Positions 1 to 8,452 are shown, counted from the stretch's first letter. The stretch: DNA of 13,022 nucleotides from Aminicenans sp964648465 (GCA_964648465.1 CAZYMU010000051.1:1-13022); one strand, 5' to 3'. Numbers and translations are program-made. The notes: generated by a model from the letters alone, not told the origin.

Positions 1-35
1 ATGGAGGAAGCGACATTGAAAGATTTAGCCTTTCT

Positions 36-73
36 GAGTCGATCTTGCCACATCTGCTTCGTTACAGCACATT
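36..73 (-). repeat. Partial inverted copy of the structured repeat found at 8471-8646
   Basis: These 38 bases match the reverse complement of 8575-8612 with only four differences, all transitions, including an exact 23-nt core at 51-73. In the full copy this stretch is one arm of a long imperfect hairpin. Here the match stops at the centre of the hairpin, 7 bp before the stop codon of the deacetylase-family gene (81-83). The opposite arm would fall where that gene lies and is absent, so this is a half copy. No clear match continues to the left in positions 1-35. Confidence 0.75.
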
Positions 74-80
74 TGATGGA

Positions 81-1037
81 TTAAGAATATTTTCTCTGGA
101 TTTTCTGGCTGATCTTTACTGTATTGAGATGGACAGAGATTGTATCTTGAACATCATATGCATAACCACCTGCAAAAAGAATTCCGACAGGAATACTAAG
201 CTTCCGAGCCTCTCCTATCACAATCCTATCCCTTTCCATCAGGCCTTCCAGAGTAAGCTGTAAGCCTCCCAGCCTGTCCTTTTCATATGGATCGGCTCCT
301 GCCAGATAAAAAACTAAATCAGGCTGAAATTCTTCATAAAGGTGTGGAAAATTAGATCTGATAGCCGAAATATATTCCTCATCTCCATCTCCAGACCACA
401 CCCCAACATCTAGAGAACTTATAGATTTATTTGCAGGATAAATATCCATTTGGTGAATAGAAAAAGTAAAGACATAATCTTTTTTGGAAAAAATATCAGC
501 AGTTCCATTTCCTTGATGAACATCACAATCAACAATCATTGCTTTTTGAATTTTTCCTTCTTTCTTGAGTTTTTCCAATGCAACAGCAGTGTCATTTAAA
601 ATACAAAAGCCCTCTCCATGATCTGCGAAAGCATGATGAAATCCTCCTCCAATGTGAACAGCAAGTCCATCTTCTAATGCCTGTTCTCCTGTAATAATAG
701 TTCCACCTACTGTGAGTCTGGCAAACTCAAAAAGTTCAGGTGAATATGGAAGTTCCATTGTCATTATCTCAGTATGGGAAAGTTTTCCCATCTCCAATTT
801 ATTCAAATACCTCACTGAATGGACTAAAAGAATATCCTCTTTTAAACCTGGCTCCGGAGAAAGGAAATTTTCTTTCTTAGCTCCCATATACAGAAGATCC
901 TCATAAATGATCCTATATTTATCTACTGGAAAAACGTGATTCCCAAGATTCACCATCCAGTAAGCATCACTAAATATAAACTTGAAGGCAAATCTTTTTT
1001 TTCGGAATCCCCTAAAAAATCTCCTAAAATCAACCAT
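81..1037 (-). CDS. Histone deacetylase-family (arginase/deacetylase fold) zinc hydrolase
   Basis: Zinc-dependent amidohydrolase of the histone deacetylase/AcuC superfamily. Bacterial members deacetylate acetyl-lysine proteins or acetylpolyamines, and the substrate here is unknown. Numbering from the upstream TTG at 1052, the HH pair is at 139-140, the DCDVHQGNGT motif at 175-184 supplies Zn ligands D177 and H179, GADP at 251-255 supplies D254, and the catalytic Tyr is in GGY (Y297). All key residues are present, so it is probably active. The N-terminal block (LGNHVFP, then KY) resembles class IV/HDAC11-like bacterial enzymes. I chose the ATG at 1037; the in-frame TTG at 1052 adds five residues, and neither has a strong ribosome site. 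It follows ppdK by about 90 bp with no obvious terminator between them, so it is probably the last gene of that operon. No signal peptide is seen; it should be cytoplasmic. Confidence 0.9.
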   Translation of the reverse strand: MVDFRRFFRGFRKKRFAFKFIFSDAYWMVNLGNHVFPVDKYRIIYEDLLYMGAKKENFLSPEPGLKEDILLVHSVRYLNKLEMGKLSHTEIMTMELPYSPELFEFARLTVGGTIITGEQALEDGLAVHIGGGFHHAFADHGEGFCILNDTAVALEKLKKEGKIQKAMIVDCDVHQGNGTADIFSKKDYVFTFSIHQMDIYPANKSISSLDVGVWSGDGDEEYISAIRSNFPHLYEEFQPDLVFYLAGADPYEKDRLGGLQLTLEGLMERDRIVIGEARKLSIPVGILFAGGYAYDVQDTISVHLNTVKISQKIQRKYS

Positions 1038-1130
1038 TAAATAACATTCCAAAATTCTTTATTATCTCGAATCTCTAATAAAAAATTATATGAATTATTT
1101 TATTTCTCCTTTTCTTTTCACACTGACAGC

Positions 1131-3848
1131 CTATTTGCCACCCGTTTTCTCTTTTAATGCAGCCTGGGCTGCAGCCAGCCTGGCTATAGGAACCTGAAAG
1201 GCAGAACAGCTTACATAACTTAGTCCGATCTTATGACAGAAGGAGATAGAGCGCGGGTCTCCTCCGTGAACTCCACAGATCCCAACCTTCAGGTCAGGCC
1301 TTGTTTCCCGTCCTCTATCAACTGCCCATTTCATTAACTCCCCGACTCCATCTATATCCACCGTTGCAAAAGGATTATCCATCCATATCCCATGAGTGAT
1401 ATAATGGTTGATAAATGAAGCTCCGTCATCTCGTGAGATTCCAAGTGCTGTTTGAGTAAGGTCATTTGTGCCGAACGAAAAGAACTCGGCCTCCTCTGCA
1501 ATCTTATCCGCAGTAATGGCGGCCCTGGGAATTTCAATCATAGTTCCCACCGTGTAACTGAGATCAACATTATATTCTTTAACAATCCTTTCAGCTACTT
1601 TAATAATGATTTCTTTCTGATTGATAAGTTCCTCTACAGAACCAATGAGAGGAACCATAATTTCTGGAAAAACTTTTTCTCCTTCCTGGGCCAGCTTGCA
1701 GGCTGCCTCAAATATAGCCGATGCCTGCATTTCAATAATCTCAGGATAAGTAATCCCGAGGCGGCAGCCCCGATGGCCAAGCATAGGATTAAATTCAGAT
1801 AATGTTTTTATCCTTTCCAGCAATTTTTCCAATTCTTGAATCTTTTCTTCATCTCCACTTCCAGAAATTTTTAGCTGCATTATCTCAGTCATCACATCTT
1901 CTTTTTTTGGTAAAAACTCATGAAGTGGCGGGTCAATGGTACGAATAGTAACCGGATTTCCTTTCATTTCTTTAAACAATTCATAAAAATCATTTCTCTG
2001 GAAAGGTAACAGCTTGTTCAGGTTTTCCTGTCTTCCTTCTTTGGTCTCAGCCAGAATCATTGCTTTAATAAATGGAAGCCTTTCTCTTTCAAAAAACATG
2101 TGCTCTGTTCTGGCTAAACCGATACCTTCCGCCCCAAATGCAAATGCTATCCTGGCATCTTCCGCAGTGTCCGCATTTGCCCGGACTTTTAACTTTCTTG
2201 CTGCATCCGCCCATGATAAAAGCTTTGTAAAATTCTGGTAAATTTTAGAGTCCTCTGGTTTTCTCTCTCCTTTTATAACTTGTATGATCTCCGAAGGCTT
2301 TGTCTGTATTTTGCCCAAAATAACTTCTCCAGTAGCTCCATCGATAGAAATCCATTCGCCTTCTCTAACTTCTTTTCCGCCAACCTGAAAAAATCTCTTC
2401 TCTTCATTAGGCATTATTGTGTCACAACCAACAACAGCAGGCTTACCCATCTGTCTTCCCACAACAGCGGCATGGGAAGTCATGCCCCCAGTGGCAGTCA
2501 GAAGGCCTCTGGATGCACTCATCCCGTGGATATCATCCGGGGAAGTCTCCTCTCTTACGAGGATGACATTTTCCCCTTGCTCTTTCCAGTTGACAGCTTC
2601 ATCTGCCGAAAAAACCACCTGTCCTGCCGCTGCCCCTGGTGAAGCTGCAAGTCCCTTTGCGAGCAACTCATGCTTTGCCTTCTCTTTTATATCAAAAACA
2701 GGATGGAGCAGCTGGTCCAAGGCTTCAGGTTCTACCAGTAAAAGAGCTCTTTCTCTGCTGATTAAACCTTCTTCCACCATGTCTACAGCAATCTTAACTG
2801 CTGCAGGGCCAGTTCTTTTTCCACTCCGAGTTTGGAGCATATATAGTTTTTCTTCCTGAACCGTAAATTCAAAATCCTGTGCATCCTGGTAATGCTTCTC
2901 CAGCCCGGAAGTAATATCTTTTAACTCATTATAAACTCCTGGCATCTCATTTTTCATGTTCCGCAAAGGATAAGGAGTCCTAATACCAGCAACGACATCT
3001 TCCCCCTGAGCATTTAACAAATACTCACCAAAAAGCTCATTTTCACCACTAGCTGGATTTCTTGTAAACCCTACACCCGTTCCTGAATGCTCTCCAAAAT
3101 TACCGAAAATCATAAGCTGTACATTCACTGCTGTCCCTAAATCATCAGGAATGTGATTCAAACGCCGGTAAGTGATCGCTCGTGGATTATTCCAAGAACG
3201 GAAAACAGCGGAAATGGCCGTAAATAACTGTGTTTTAACATCCTGAGGAAAATCTTTTCCTGACTTTTCTTTGATTATTCTCTTATATTCTGAAATAACT
3301 ATTTCTAAATCCTTTTCCTCTAACTCATAATCGTTAGTTATATTTTTTTCTATTTTTATTTTCCTGAGGACTTCTTCACACTCTTTCTTGGAAACTTCTA
3401 AAACCACATCTCCAAACATATGAATCAAACGGCGGTAACAATCCAGCGCAAATCGCCTGTTCCCACTTTTCCTTGCTAATGCTTCAACCGTTTTATCATT
3501 AAGTCCAAGATTCAGAATGGTGTCCATCATTCCTGGCATTGAGATTTTGGCTCCTGAACGGACAGAAACAAGAAGAGGATTTTCCTCATCCCCCAATTTT
3601 TGCTGTGTGGTATTTTCTAGCCTTTTAAGATAAACATAAATTTCTTCTTCTACTCCAGCCGGGATATTACTGCCCGACCTAAGAAAAAGATTACAGGCTT
3701 TTGTGGAAACAGTGAAACCTGGGGGGACAGGAAGTCCTATTCCAGCCATTTCAGCCAGATTAGCACCCTTGCCTCCAAGGATATCTTTCATATCCTTGTT
3801 GCCATCAACATTCCCTCTCTCAAAAAAGTAACCATACTTCTTCCTCAT
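1131..3848 (-). CDS. ppdK: Pyruvate, phosphate dikinase
   Basis: Interconverts pyruvate, ATP and Pi with PEP, AMP and PPi; in anaerobes it can run toward ATP or toward gluconeogenesis. At 905 residues it is full length. Domains in order: N-terminal ATP-grasp nucleotide domain (GGKGANLAEM at 25-34; GTGVGFTRNP at 256-265), central phosphohistidine domain (GGMTSHAAVV at 454-463, catalytic H459, with T457 in the position regulated in some homologues), and C-terminal PEP/pyruvate TIM barrel (E772 in the IEIPRA motif, GTNDLTQT at 793-800, catalytic C881 in YVSCS). The start has AGGAG at 3856-3860, 7 nt from the ATG. Oddities: the usual GICGEHGGDP motif reads GICGVHGGDP (V860), and SCSPFRVP reads SCSAFQVP. 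It follows the aminotransferase gene by 53 bp, so co-transcription is likely. Confidence 0.97.
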   Translation of the reverse strand: MRKKYGYFFERGNVDGNKDMKDILGGKGANLAEMAGIGLPVPPGFTVSTKACNLFLRSGSNIPAGVEEEIYVYLKRLENTTQQKLGDEENPLLVSVRSGAKISMPGMMDTILNLGLNDKTVEALARKSGNRRFALDCYRRLIHMFGDVVLEVSKKECEEVLRKIKIEKNITNDYELEEKDLEIVISEYKRIIKEKSGKDFPQDVKTQLFTAISAVFRSWNNPRAITYRRLNHIPDDLGTAVNVQLMIFGNFGEHSGTGVGFTRNPASGENELFGEYLLNAQGEDVVAGIRTPYPLRNMKNEMPGVYNELKDITSGLEKHYQDAQDFEFTVQEEKLYMLQTRSGKRTGPAAVKIAVDMVEEGLISRERALLLVEPEALDQLLHPVFDIKEKAKHELLAKGLAASPGAAAGQVVFSADEAVNWKEQGENVILVREETSPDDIHGMSASRGLLTATGGMTSHAAVVGRQMGKPAVVGCDTIMPNEEKRFFQVGGKEVREGEWISIDGATGEVILGKIQTKPSEIIQVIKGERKPEDSKIYQNFTKLLSWADAARKLKVRANADTAEDARIAFAFGAEGIGLARTEHMFFERERLPFIKAMILAETKEGRQENLNKLLPFQRNDFYELFKEMKGNPVTIRTIDPPLHEFLPKKEDVMTEIMQLKISGSGDEEKIQELEKLLERIKTLSEFNPMLGHRGCRLGITYPEIIEMQASAIFEAACKLAQEGEKVFPEIMVPLIGSVEELINQKEIIIKVAERIVKEYNVDLSYTVGTMIEIPRAAITADKIAEEAEFFSFGTNDLTQTALGISRDDGASFINHYITHGIWMDNPFATVDIDGVGELMKWAVDRGRETRPDLKVGICGVHGGDPRSISFCHKIGLSYVSCSAFQVPIARLAAAQAALKEKTGGK

Positions 3849-3901
3849 TTTACAACTCCTATTTAAATTACCGGCTAGCAGATCGATAGTTCAACAGATA
3901 C

Positions 3902-5098
3902 TTAAGAAAATAGATTCAGATATTTCTTAAGTCCTTCTTTAAAAACGACAATTGCCCGCCTTAAATCTTTTTCTTTTAGCACATATGCTATTCTCACTTC
4001 ATCTTTTCCTCTGCCAGGAGACGAGTAGAATCCCTGAGCAGGGGCAACCATTACTGTCTCATTGTCAAGATGAAAATCTGTGAGCATCCATCGCACAAAG
4101 TGCTCACTATCATTTATGGGAAGTCTTGCAATTATGTAAAATGCTCCTTGTGGTTTGTCCATGATTATTCCTGGAATCTCTTTGAATCCCTCATACAAGA
4201 TATCCCTTCTTTTCTGGTATTCCTCCCTAACAGGGTTAAAATAATCGCGACCCATGCGGTAAGCAGCAAGCGCAGCCTTTTGTTCAATTGATGGTGGGCA
4301 AAGCCTTGCCTGCGCAAATTTCAGCGCTCCCTGGTAAACTTCCTTATTTCGCGTCACAAGCGCTCCGATCCGTGCCCCACAACAGCTAAAACGTTTGGAA
4401 ATGCTGTCAACAACTATAACTCTGTCTTTGATGTCTTCATATTCCAGGATGCTCTTGTGGCTGATTCCATCATAGACAAATTCTTTATAAACTTCATCAG
4501 CAATCAAGAAAAGGTCATGCTTTTCTACGATATCGATGACTCTTTCCAACTCCTCAGAGGAATAAACCGTTCCTGTTGGGTTGTTTGGAGAGCAAAGAAG
4601 TATTGCTTTAGTCTTTGGATTTATTCTCGCCTCAATCTCTTCCGAAGGAGGAAGCCGGAATCCATCCTCTACTTTCAGGGACAGAGGAACAATCTTAACA
4701 TTTGCAGAAGCTGCATAACCATTATAATTAGTATAGAATGGCTCAGGAATGATAATTTCCTCACCGGGATCAGCCACAATACTGAAAGAAAAATAGATTG
4801 CTTCTGAACCGCCTATTGTAATTATGACATTTTCATAGGTTAGAGGGATGTTAAAGCCGACAAAATAATCGGCAATAGCCTGCCGCAATTCCAGAAATCC
4901 TTGAGCAGGGCCATAGCTGAGAACCTCTTCATTAAAGTTTTTCAAAGCATCCCATACAGGCTGGGGGGTAGGAATATCAGGCTGCCCTATATTTATATAA
5001 TATACATGAATCCCTCGCTCTTCAGCCCTCTCAGCAAAGGGCTTCAGCTTTCTGATCGGAGAGGCCTGAATTTCTATGCCTCTTTTTGAAATATGCAT
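3902..5098 (-). CDS. Pyridoxal-phosphate aminotransferase, class I/II (fold type I)
   Basis: Transfers an amino group between an amino acid and a 2-oxo acid, probably of the aspartate/alanine type in the broad COG0436-like group. The exact substrate cannot be read from sequence. The 398-residue protein shows PNNPTG at 171-176, DEVY at 201-204 (PLP-binding D201 and Y204), the Schiff-base lysine K235 in DSISKRFS, and the substrate-carboxylate Arg R369 in EVRIAYV. The start is set by an excellent ribosome site, GGAGGAAG at 5104-5111, 5 nt before the ATG. The open frame runs 22 codons further upstream, but that extension overlaps the promoter and its first ATG lies in the -35 box. It is the first gene of a probable operon with ppdK and the deacetylase-family gene. 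An alanine- or aspartate-linked role feeding pyruvate or oxaloacetate would fit beside PPDK, but that is inference. Confidence 0.93.
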   Translation of the reverse strand: MHISKRGIEIQASPIRKLKPFAERAEERGIHVYYINIGQPDIPTPQPVWDALKNFNEEVLSYGPAQGFLELRQAIADYFVGFNIPLTYENVIITIGGSEAIYFSFSIVADPGEEIIIPEPFYTNYNGYAASANVKIVPLSLKVEDGFRLPPSEEIEARINPKTKAILLCSPNNPTGTVYSSEELERVIDIVEKHDLFLIADEVYKEFVYDGISHKSILEYEDIKDRVIVVDSISKRFSCCGARIGALVTRNKEVYQGALKFAQARLCPPSIEQKAALAAYRMGRDYFNPVREEYQKRRDILYEGFKEIPGIIMDKPQGAFYIIARLPINDSEHFVRWMLTDFHLDNETVMVAPAQGFYSSPGRGKDEVRIAYVLKEKDLRRAIVVFKEGLKKYLNLFS

Positions 5099-5103
5099 AA
5101 TAA

Positions 5104-5111
5104 CTTCCTCC
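5104..5111 (-). promoter_or_regulatory. Ribosome binding site of the aminotransferase gene
   Basis: GGAGGAAG on the minus strand, 5 nt before the ATG at 5098. It decides the start codon against the longer open frame. Confidence 0.85.
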
Positions 5112-5135
5112 AAACATGAATAAAAAAGAGGTTCG

Positions 5136-5164
5136 ATTATTTCAAAAGCACATAAATTTGTCAA
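5136..5164 (-). promoter_or_regulatory. Sigma-70-type promoter of the aminotransferase-ppdK-deacetylase operon
   Basis: On the minus strand: TTGACA (5164-5159), 17-bp spacer, AATAAT (5141-5136), matching consensus 6/6 and 5/6. It would start transcription near 5129 and leave a leader of about 30 nt with the ribosome site in it. Confidence 0.75.
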
Positions 5165-5171
5165 ATTTCTG

Positions 5172-5200
5172 TTGCCATCAACAATGGATTTTGATATTTT
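5172..5200 (+). promoter_or_regulatory. Candidate promoter of the pyrK-pyrD-pyrF genes
   Basis: TTGCCA (5172-5177), 17-bp spacer, TATTTT (5195-5200), matching consensus 5/6 and 4/6. It lies back to back with the operon promoter on the other strand, the -35 boxes being 7 bp apart. The leader would be only about 20 nt, which leaves no room for a PyrR-type attenuator. Confidence 0.45.
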
Positions 5201-5226
5201 TATCTAGATAATTCCCGGCAATAAAA

Positions 5227-6024
5227 ATGATTAAACACTCACAAGCACGAATAACGCACAAAGAAACCTGGGAAGACTACTTCCTCTTTTCTTTGGAATC
5301 TCCAATAATAGCGTCCCAGGCCCAACCGGGTCAGTTTATCATGGTCCGCACCTCTTTGAATTCTAATCCTCTTCTCAGACGACCTTTTAGTATCCACTCA
5401 AAAGAAGGAAAAAACATAGAAATATTCTTCCAAAAATCAGGCCTTGGAACTTCCCTATTAAGCCAGAAAAAGCCAAATGAATTTCTTGACATTATAGGCC
5501 CTCTAGGAAAAGGCTTTAATTCGGAATCAGATCTGAATAGAAAAGATGTTGCTCTCATAGGAGGGGGAAGAGGAATTGCTCCTATTTATTTTTTAGCGCA
5601 AAAACTTCGTTCCCAAGGGGCTTCGGTAAGAGTATTCTATGGAGGAAAAACCCTTTCTGATCTTCCACTCAGAGAGAAATTCGAAAAGGCTGGCATTAAA
5701 CTTTTTTGTTCAACAGATGACGGCTCCTTAAGTTTTAAAGGGTTTATAACTGATCTATTTGAGATAGAAATTGGGAAACTGCTCCCAACATATATTTATG
5801 CATGCGGTCCGGAACTCATGATGAAAAAACTCGCTAAAACTGCGTTGGATAAAAAAATTCCGGCCGAATTCTCTCTAGAATCGGTTATGGGCTGTGGCTT
5901 TGGTGTCTGCTGGGGATGTGTGAGAAAAATTGTAAAAGACGGAGAAGCAGGGTGGCACAAAATATGTGAGGAAGGCCCTGTTTTTAAGGCTGAGGAAATT
6001 ATCTGGCAGGAAGAAGAAAAATGA
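5227..6024 (+). CDS. pyrK: Dihydroorotate dehydrogenase B, electron transfer subunit
   Basis: Passes electrons from the FMN of PyrD through a [2Fe-2S] cluster and FAD to NAD+, letting dihydroorotate oxidation use NAD instead of quinone or fumarate. The 265-residue protein has a ferredoxin-reductase layout: FAD-binding RPFS at 52-55, a glycine-rich nucleotide segment GGGRGIAP at 112-119, CGPELMMK at 193-200, and a C-terminal cluster site with C223, C228, C231 and C247 (spacing C-x4-C-x2-C-x15-C), as in PyrK. There is no convincing Shine-Dalgarno sequence before the ATG, so expression may rely on a near-leaderless start. Its TGA overlaps the pyrD ATG by 4 nt (ATGA), implying translational coupling, as expected for a heterotetramer. 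Confidence 0.95.
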   Translation: MIKHSQARITHKETWEDYFLFSLESPIIASQAQPGQFIMVRTSLNSNPLLRRPFSIHSKEGKNIEIFFQKSGLGTSLLSQKKPNEFLDIIGPLGKGFNSESDLNRKDVALIGGGRGIAPIYFLAQKLRSQGASVRVFYGGKTLSDLPLREKFEKAGIKLFCSTDDGSLSFKGFITDLFEIEIGKLLPTYIYACGPELMMKKLAKTALDKKIPAEFSLESVMGCGFGVCWGCVRKIVKDGEAGWHKICEEGPVFKAEEIIWQEEEK

Positions 6025-6932
6025 CAGATCTCTCAGTAGATTTAGGTTTTCTTAAGCTTAAAAATCCAGTAATAGCTGCCAGCGGTACTTTTGGCTACGG
6101 ACTCGAATTTACACCATTCATTGATTTAAATAAATTAGGAGGGTTCGTCGTCAAAGGCCTTTATTCCTCTCCAAAACAGGGAAATCCTCCCCCTCGTCTT
6201 GTTGAGACAGCCAGCGGACTCCTAAATTCTATCGGTCTTCAGGGTATTGGTGTCAAAGAATTTTCAGAAAAGATACTACCTCAGCTTGAAATTTTCCAAA
6301 CAGCTATTATTGCAAATATCTGCGGAGAGAATGAAGAAGAATATGCTTTTGTTGCTAACTACCTGGATAAACAGGAAGGGATTTCAGCCTATGAGCTGAA
6401 TATATCCTGTCCGAATGTAAAAAAACAGGGATTTTGCCCTGCGCTTGATCCTGAAACCACCTATTCTGTTGTCAGACTTGTAAAAGAATCAAGCTCACGT
6501 CCTATAATCACAAAACTTTCCCCAAACGTAAAGGACATAGTTGAAATAGCAGTCAGCGCACAGGAAGCAGGCTCTGATGCTGTATCTCTGGTTAACACTT
6601 TCCTCGCTATGGCGATTGACACAGAGACAGGAAAGCCTGTATTAGGCAATGTTTTCGGCGGGCTTAGTGGGCCAGCTATTAAACCCATTGCCCTCAGGAT
6701 GGTCTATCAGGTTGCCAGCCACATTAAAATTCCTGTAATAGGTATAGGAGGAATACTATCAGGGAAAGATGCACTCGAATTCTTAATGGTTGGAGCAAAA
6801 GCCGTTGAAGTGGGAACAGCAAATTTTATTGATCCCACCTCCACTGTAAAAATAATCGACGAGCTCAAAGAATACTGTCAAATAAAGGGCATAGAAAATA
6901 TAGAAGAGGTAATTGGTTCCCTAACATTATAA
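6021..6932 (+). CDS. pyrD: Dihydroorotate dehydrogenase B, catalytic subunit (type 1B)
   Basis: FMN enzyme that oxidises dihydroorotate to orotate, the fourth step of UMP synthesis. The 303 residues form a TIM barrel of normal length. ASGTFGYG at 20-27 starts the substrate/FMN region, NISCPN at 127-132 holds the catalytic base C130 (a cysteine, as in class 1 enzymes; class 2 has serine), TKLSPNV at 164-170 has the flavin lysine K165, and GIGGI at 241-245 with VGTANF at 264-269 bind the FMN phosphate. The ribosome site AGGAAG (6008-6013) lies within the end of pyrK, 7 nt from the start. The ATGA overlap with pyrK marks the 1B type. Confidence 0.96.
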   Translation: MTDLSVDLGFLKLKNPVIAASGTFGYGLEFTPFIDLNKLGGFVVKGLYSSPKQGNPPPRLVETASGLLNSIGLQGIGVKEFSEKILPQLEIFQTAIIANICGENEEEYAFVANYLDKQEGISAYELNISCPNVKKQGFCPALDPETTYSVVRLVKESSSRPIITKLSPNVKDIVEIAVSAQEAGSDAVSLVNTFLAMAIDTETGKPVLGNVFGGLSGPAIKPIALRMVYQVASHIKIPVIGIGGILSGKDALEFLMVGAKAVEVGTANFIDPTSTVKIIDELKEYCQIKGIENIEEVIGSLTL

Positions 6933-7073
6933 TATAACAAGCATACAGCATAGATGAAAAAAGATTTTGTTCTAAGTTTAAGAAAAAGAATAAAACTTTA
7001 AACATGATATCTATTTTGCCTTACCGGACAAACTTAAATGGGCGGGCAGGAAAATTCTGAAAGGGGATAACAA
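6933..7073. other. pyrD-pyrF intergenic region
   Basis: 141 bp, AT-rich except for a GC-richer patch at about 7022-7050. I see no convincing terminator hairpin or promoter, so pyrF is probably read through from pyrK-pyrD. The last 13 bases carry the pyrF ribosome site AAGGGG (7061-7066), 7 nt before its ATG. Confidence 0.5.
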
Positions 7074-7790
7074 ATGGAGAAAAAAGGAAATTTGGCAGAA
7101 AGGATAATTGTTGCACTTGATGTCGACACAAGGAAGGAGGCTGTTTCGCTTGTCAGGCAACTCGAAAAAGCCAAAATTTTCAAGGTCGGCCTTAACCTTT
7201 TTACAGCTGAAGGTCCAGTTCTGCTCAAAGAACTTAATAGTATGAGAAAAAAAATATTCCTTGACTTAAAACTCCATGATATCCCCAATACTATAACCGG
7301 AGCAGTCAGAACTGCTGTAAAGCATGGTGTGCATATGATGACTCTTCATGCTTCCGGAGGACATGAAATGATGGCTAGAGCCGCCGAGGAAGCAGCCAGC
7401 CAAGCAAAAAAAGAAGGTGTGAGCAAGCCTATTCTATTAGCTGTAACCATTTTAACCAGTCTCAAAGATAAACAGTTAGAAGAAATTGGAATGAAAAATG
7501 ATATTTTAAATCAGGTTCTCAAACTCGCCTCTTTAGCCCACAAGGCCGGAATGGATGGAGTAGTCTGTTCTCCCCAGGAGATCGAAATAATAAAGAGAGA
7601 GTTCGGCAGTAATCTTTTGGTTGTTACTCCGGGAATTCGTCCTTCATGGGCAGCTGCCCATGATCAAAAAAGGATCATGACACCGTCGCTTGCCTTTCAA
7701 AAGGGAGCCGATTATCTAGTCATAGGAAGGCCGATAATAAGAGCATCTTCTCCTGGTATTGCTTTCAATAAAATCGAAGAAGAATTATAA
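7074..7790 (+). CDS. pyrF: Orotidine 5'-phosphate decarboxylase
   Basis: Decarboxylates OMP to UMP, the last step of de novo pyrimidine synthesis. The 238-residue protein is a normal-length group I enzyme. The catalytic tetrad is visible as K38 (FKVG) and D64, K66 and D69 in the DLKLHDIPNT motif. Phosphate and substrate contacts follow in TPGIRP at 185-190 and IGRPI at 217-221 (R219). It has a good ribosome site at 7061-7066. It sits 141 bp after pyrD on the same strand, completing a pyrK-pyrD-pyrF cluster. The earlier and intermediate pathway genes (pyrB, pyrC, pyrE) are not in the window. Its stop is 5 bp from the stop of the converging Yip1-like gene, with no hairpin terminator between them. 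Confidence 0.97.
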   Translation: MEKKGNLAERIIVALDVDTRKEAVSLVRQLEKAKIFKVGLNLFTAEGPVLLKELNSMRKKIFLDLKLHDIPNTITGAVRTAVKHGVHMMTLHASGGHEMMARAAEEAASQAKKEGVSKPILLAVTILTSLKDKQLEEIGMKNDILNQVLKLASLAHKAGMDGVVCSPQEIEIIKREFGSNLLVVTPGIRPSWAAAHDQKRIMTPSLAFQKGADYLVIGRPIIRASSPGIAFNKIEEEL

Positions 7791-7795
7791 GTCCG

Positions 7796-8392
7796 TCAGT
7801 ATAATCCTCCAACAGCACCCACTGCAAAAATAGCACCCAGAATGACCGAAATCAGAAAGTACAATACAAGTGCAACTACCAAGCTTACAACAAAATAACC
7901 AAGTATTTTTTCCTTAGGTGTATCCATAAGAGACGCATCAAAGCCAAGATAAAGAATATAGAACCCGTAAAACGCGCCTAAAATTGCTAAGACTCCTAGA
8001 AAAGGGATGATATAAAATATGCCAGCCACCCAAGCCGCTGTCATACTGAATACCGCAATCTTCATAGCATTATTCTGGTTCTGTTTAGATGAGAATGTCG
8101 GGGCTAATGCGTTAATGATTATACCCAAAACATAAACAGTTACCAGAGAGAATATGTAAAATAGAATAGCCTGGAGTAAAGCCGATCCTATCGGGCGTCT
8201 ATACCAGCCAAAGGAAAGAACGCTTCGACCAATAAGCCCGTTTCCAATAAACTGTGCAATAGCCGGAATGGCAGCCACAATCATTGCATAAGAAGTAAAA
8301 AGGCTTTGAACCGGAAGATCTTCTCCCTTAATCTTTTCCCATTCATCTTTGGGTTTTAATAATATTCCTTGAATCCGAGGTATTAAATCCAT
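7796..8392 (-). CDS. Yip1-family integral membrane protein
   Basis: Function unknown; the bacterial Yip1 family comprises small multi-pass inner-membrane proteins. The 198 residues begin with the family's typical amphipathic lead (LIPRIQGILLKPKDEW) and then about five hydrophobic segments near residues 31-50, 70-94, 111-129, 130-151 and 163-190. The frame stays open 29 codons further upstream, but that extension covers the promoter. The ATG at 8392 has AAGGAGG at 8399-8405 with 6-nt spacing, whereas another ATG at 8398 would sit directly on that site. It is a monocistronic gene convergent with pyrF and functionally unrelated to it as far as can be seen. Confidence 0.85.
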   Translation of the reverse strand: MDLIPRIQGILLKPKDEWEKIKGEDLPVQSLFTSYAMIVAAIPAIAQFIGNGLIGRSVLSFGWYRRPIGSALLQAILFYIFSLVTVYVLGIIINALAPTFSSKQNQNNAMKIAVFSMTAAWVAGIFYIIPFLGVLAILGAFYGFYILYLGFDASLMDTPKEKILGYFVVSLVVALVLYFLISVILGAIFAVGAVGGLY

Positions 8393-8398
8393 CCACAT

Positions 8399-8405
8399 CC
8401 TCCTT
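8399..8405 (-). promoter_or_regulatory. Ribosome binding site of the Yip1-like gene
   Basis: AAGGAGG, 6 nt before the ATG at 8392. It rules out the upstream in-frame ATGs as main starts. Confidence 0.85.
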
Positions 8406-8423
8406 CTATCGAAAGTTTTAAAA

Positions 8424-8452
8424 ACTATATAACTTTTATTTATTTGTGTCAA
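8424..8452 (-). promoter_or_regulatory. Sigma-70-type promoter of the Yip1-like gene
   Basis: Minus strand: TTGACA (8452-8447), 17-bp spacer, TATAGT (8429-8424), matching 6/6 and 5/6. The leader would be about 25 nt. The structured repeat begins 18 bp upstream of the -35 box. Confidence 0.8.

Noticed and set aside
3796..3808. 13-nt identity with the region near 5171-5183
   Set aside because: One such match is expected by chance in a window of this size. One copy is coding, the other intergenic, and they share no context.
5099..5164. N-terminal extension of the aminotransferase to 5164
   Set aside because: It would place the start codon in the -35 box, whereas the ATG at 5098 has a near-perfect ribosome site.
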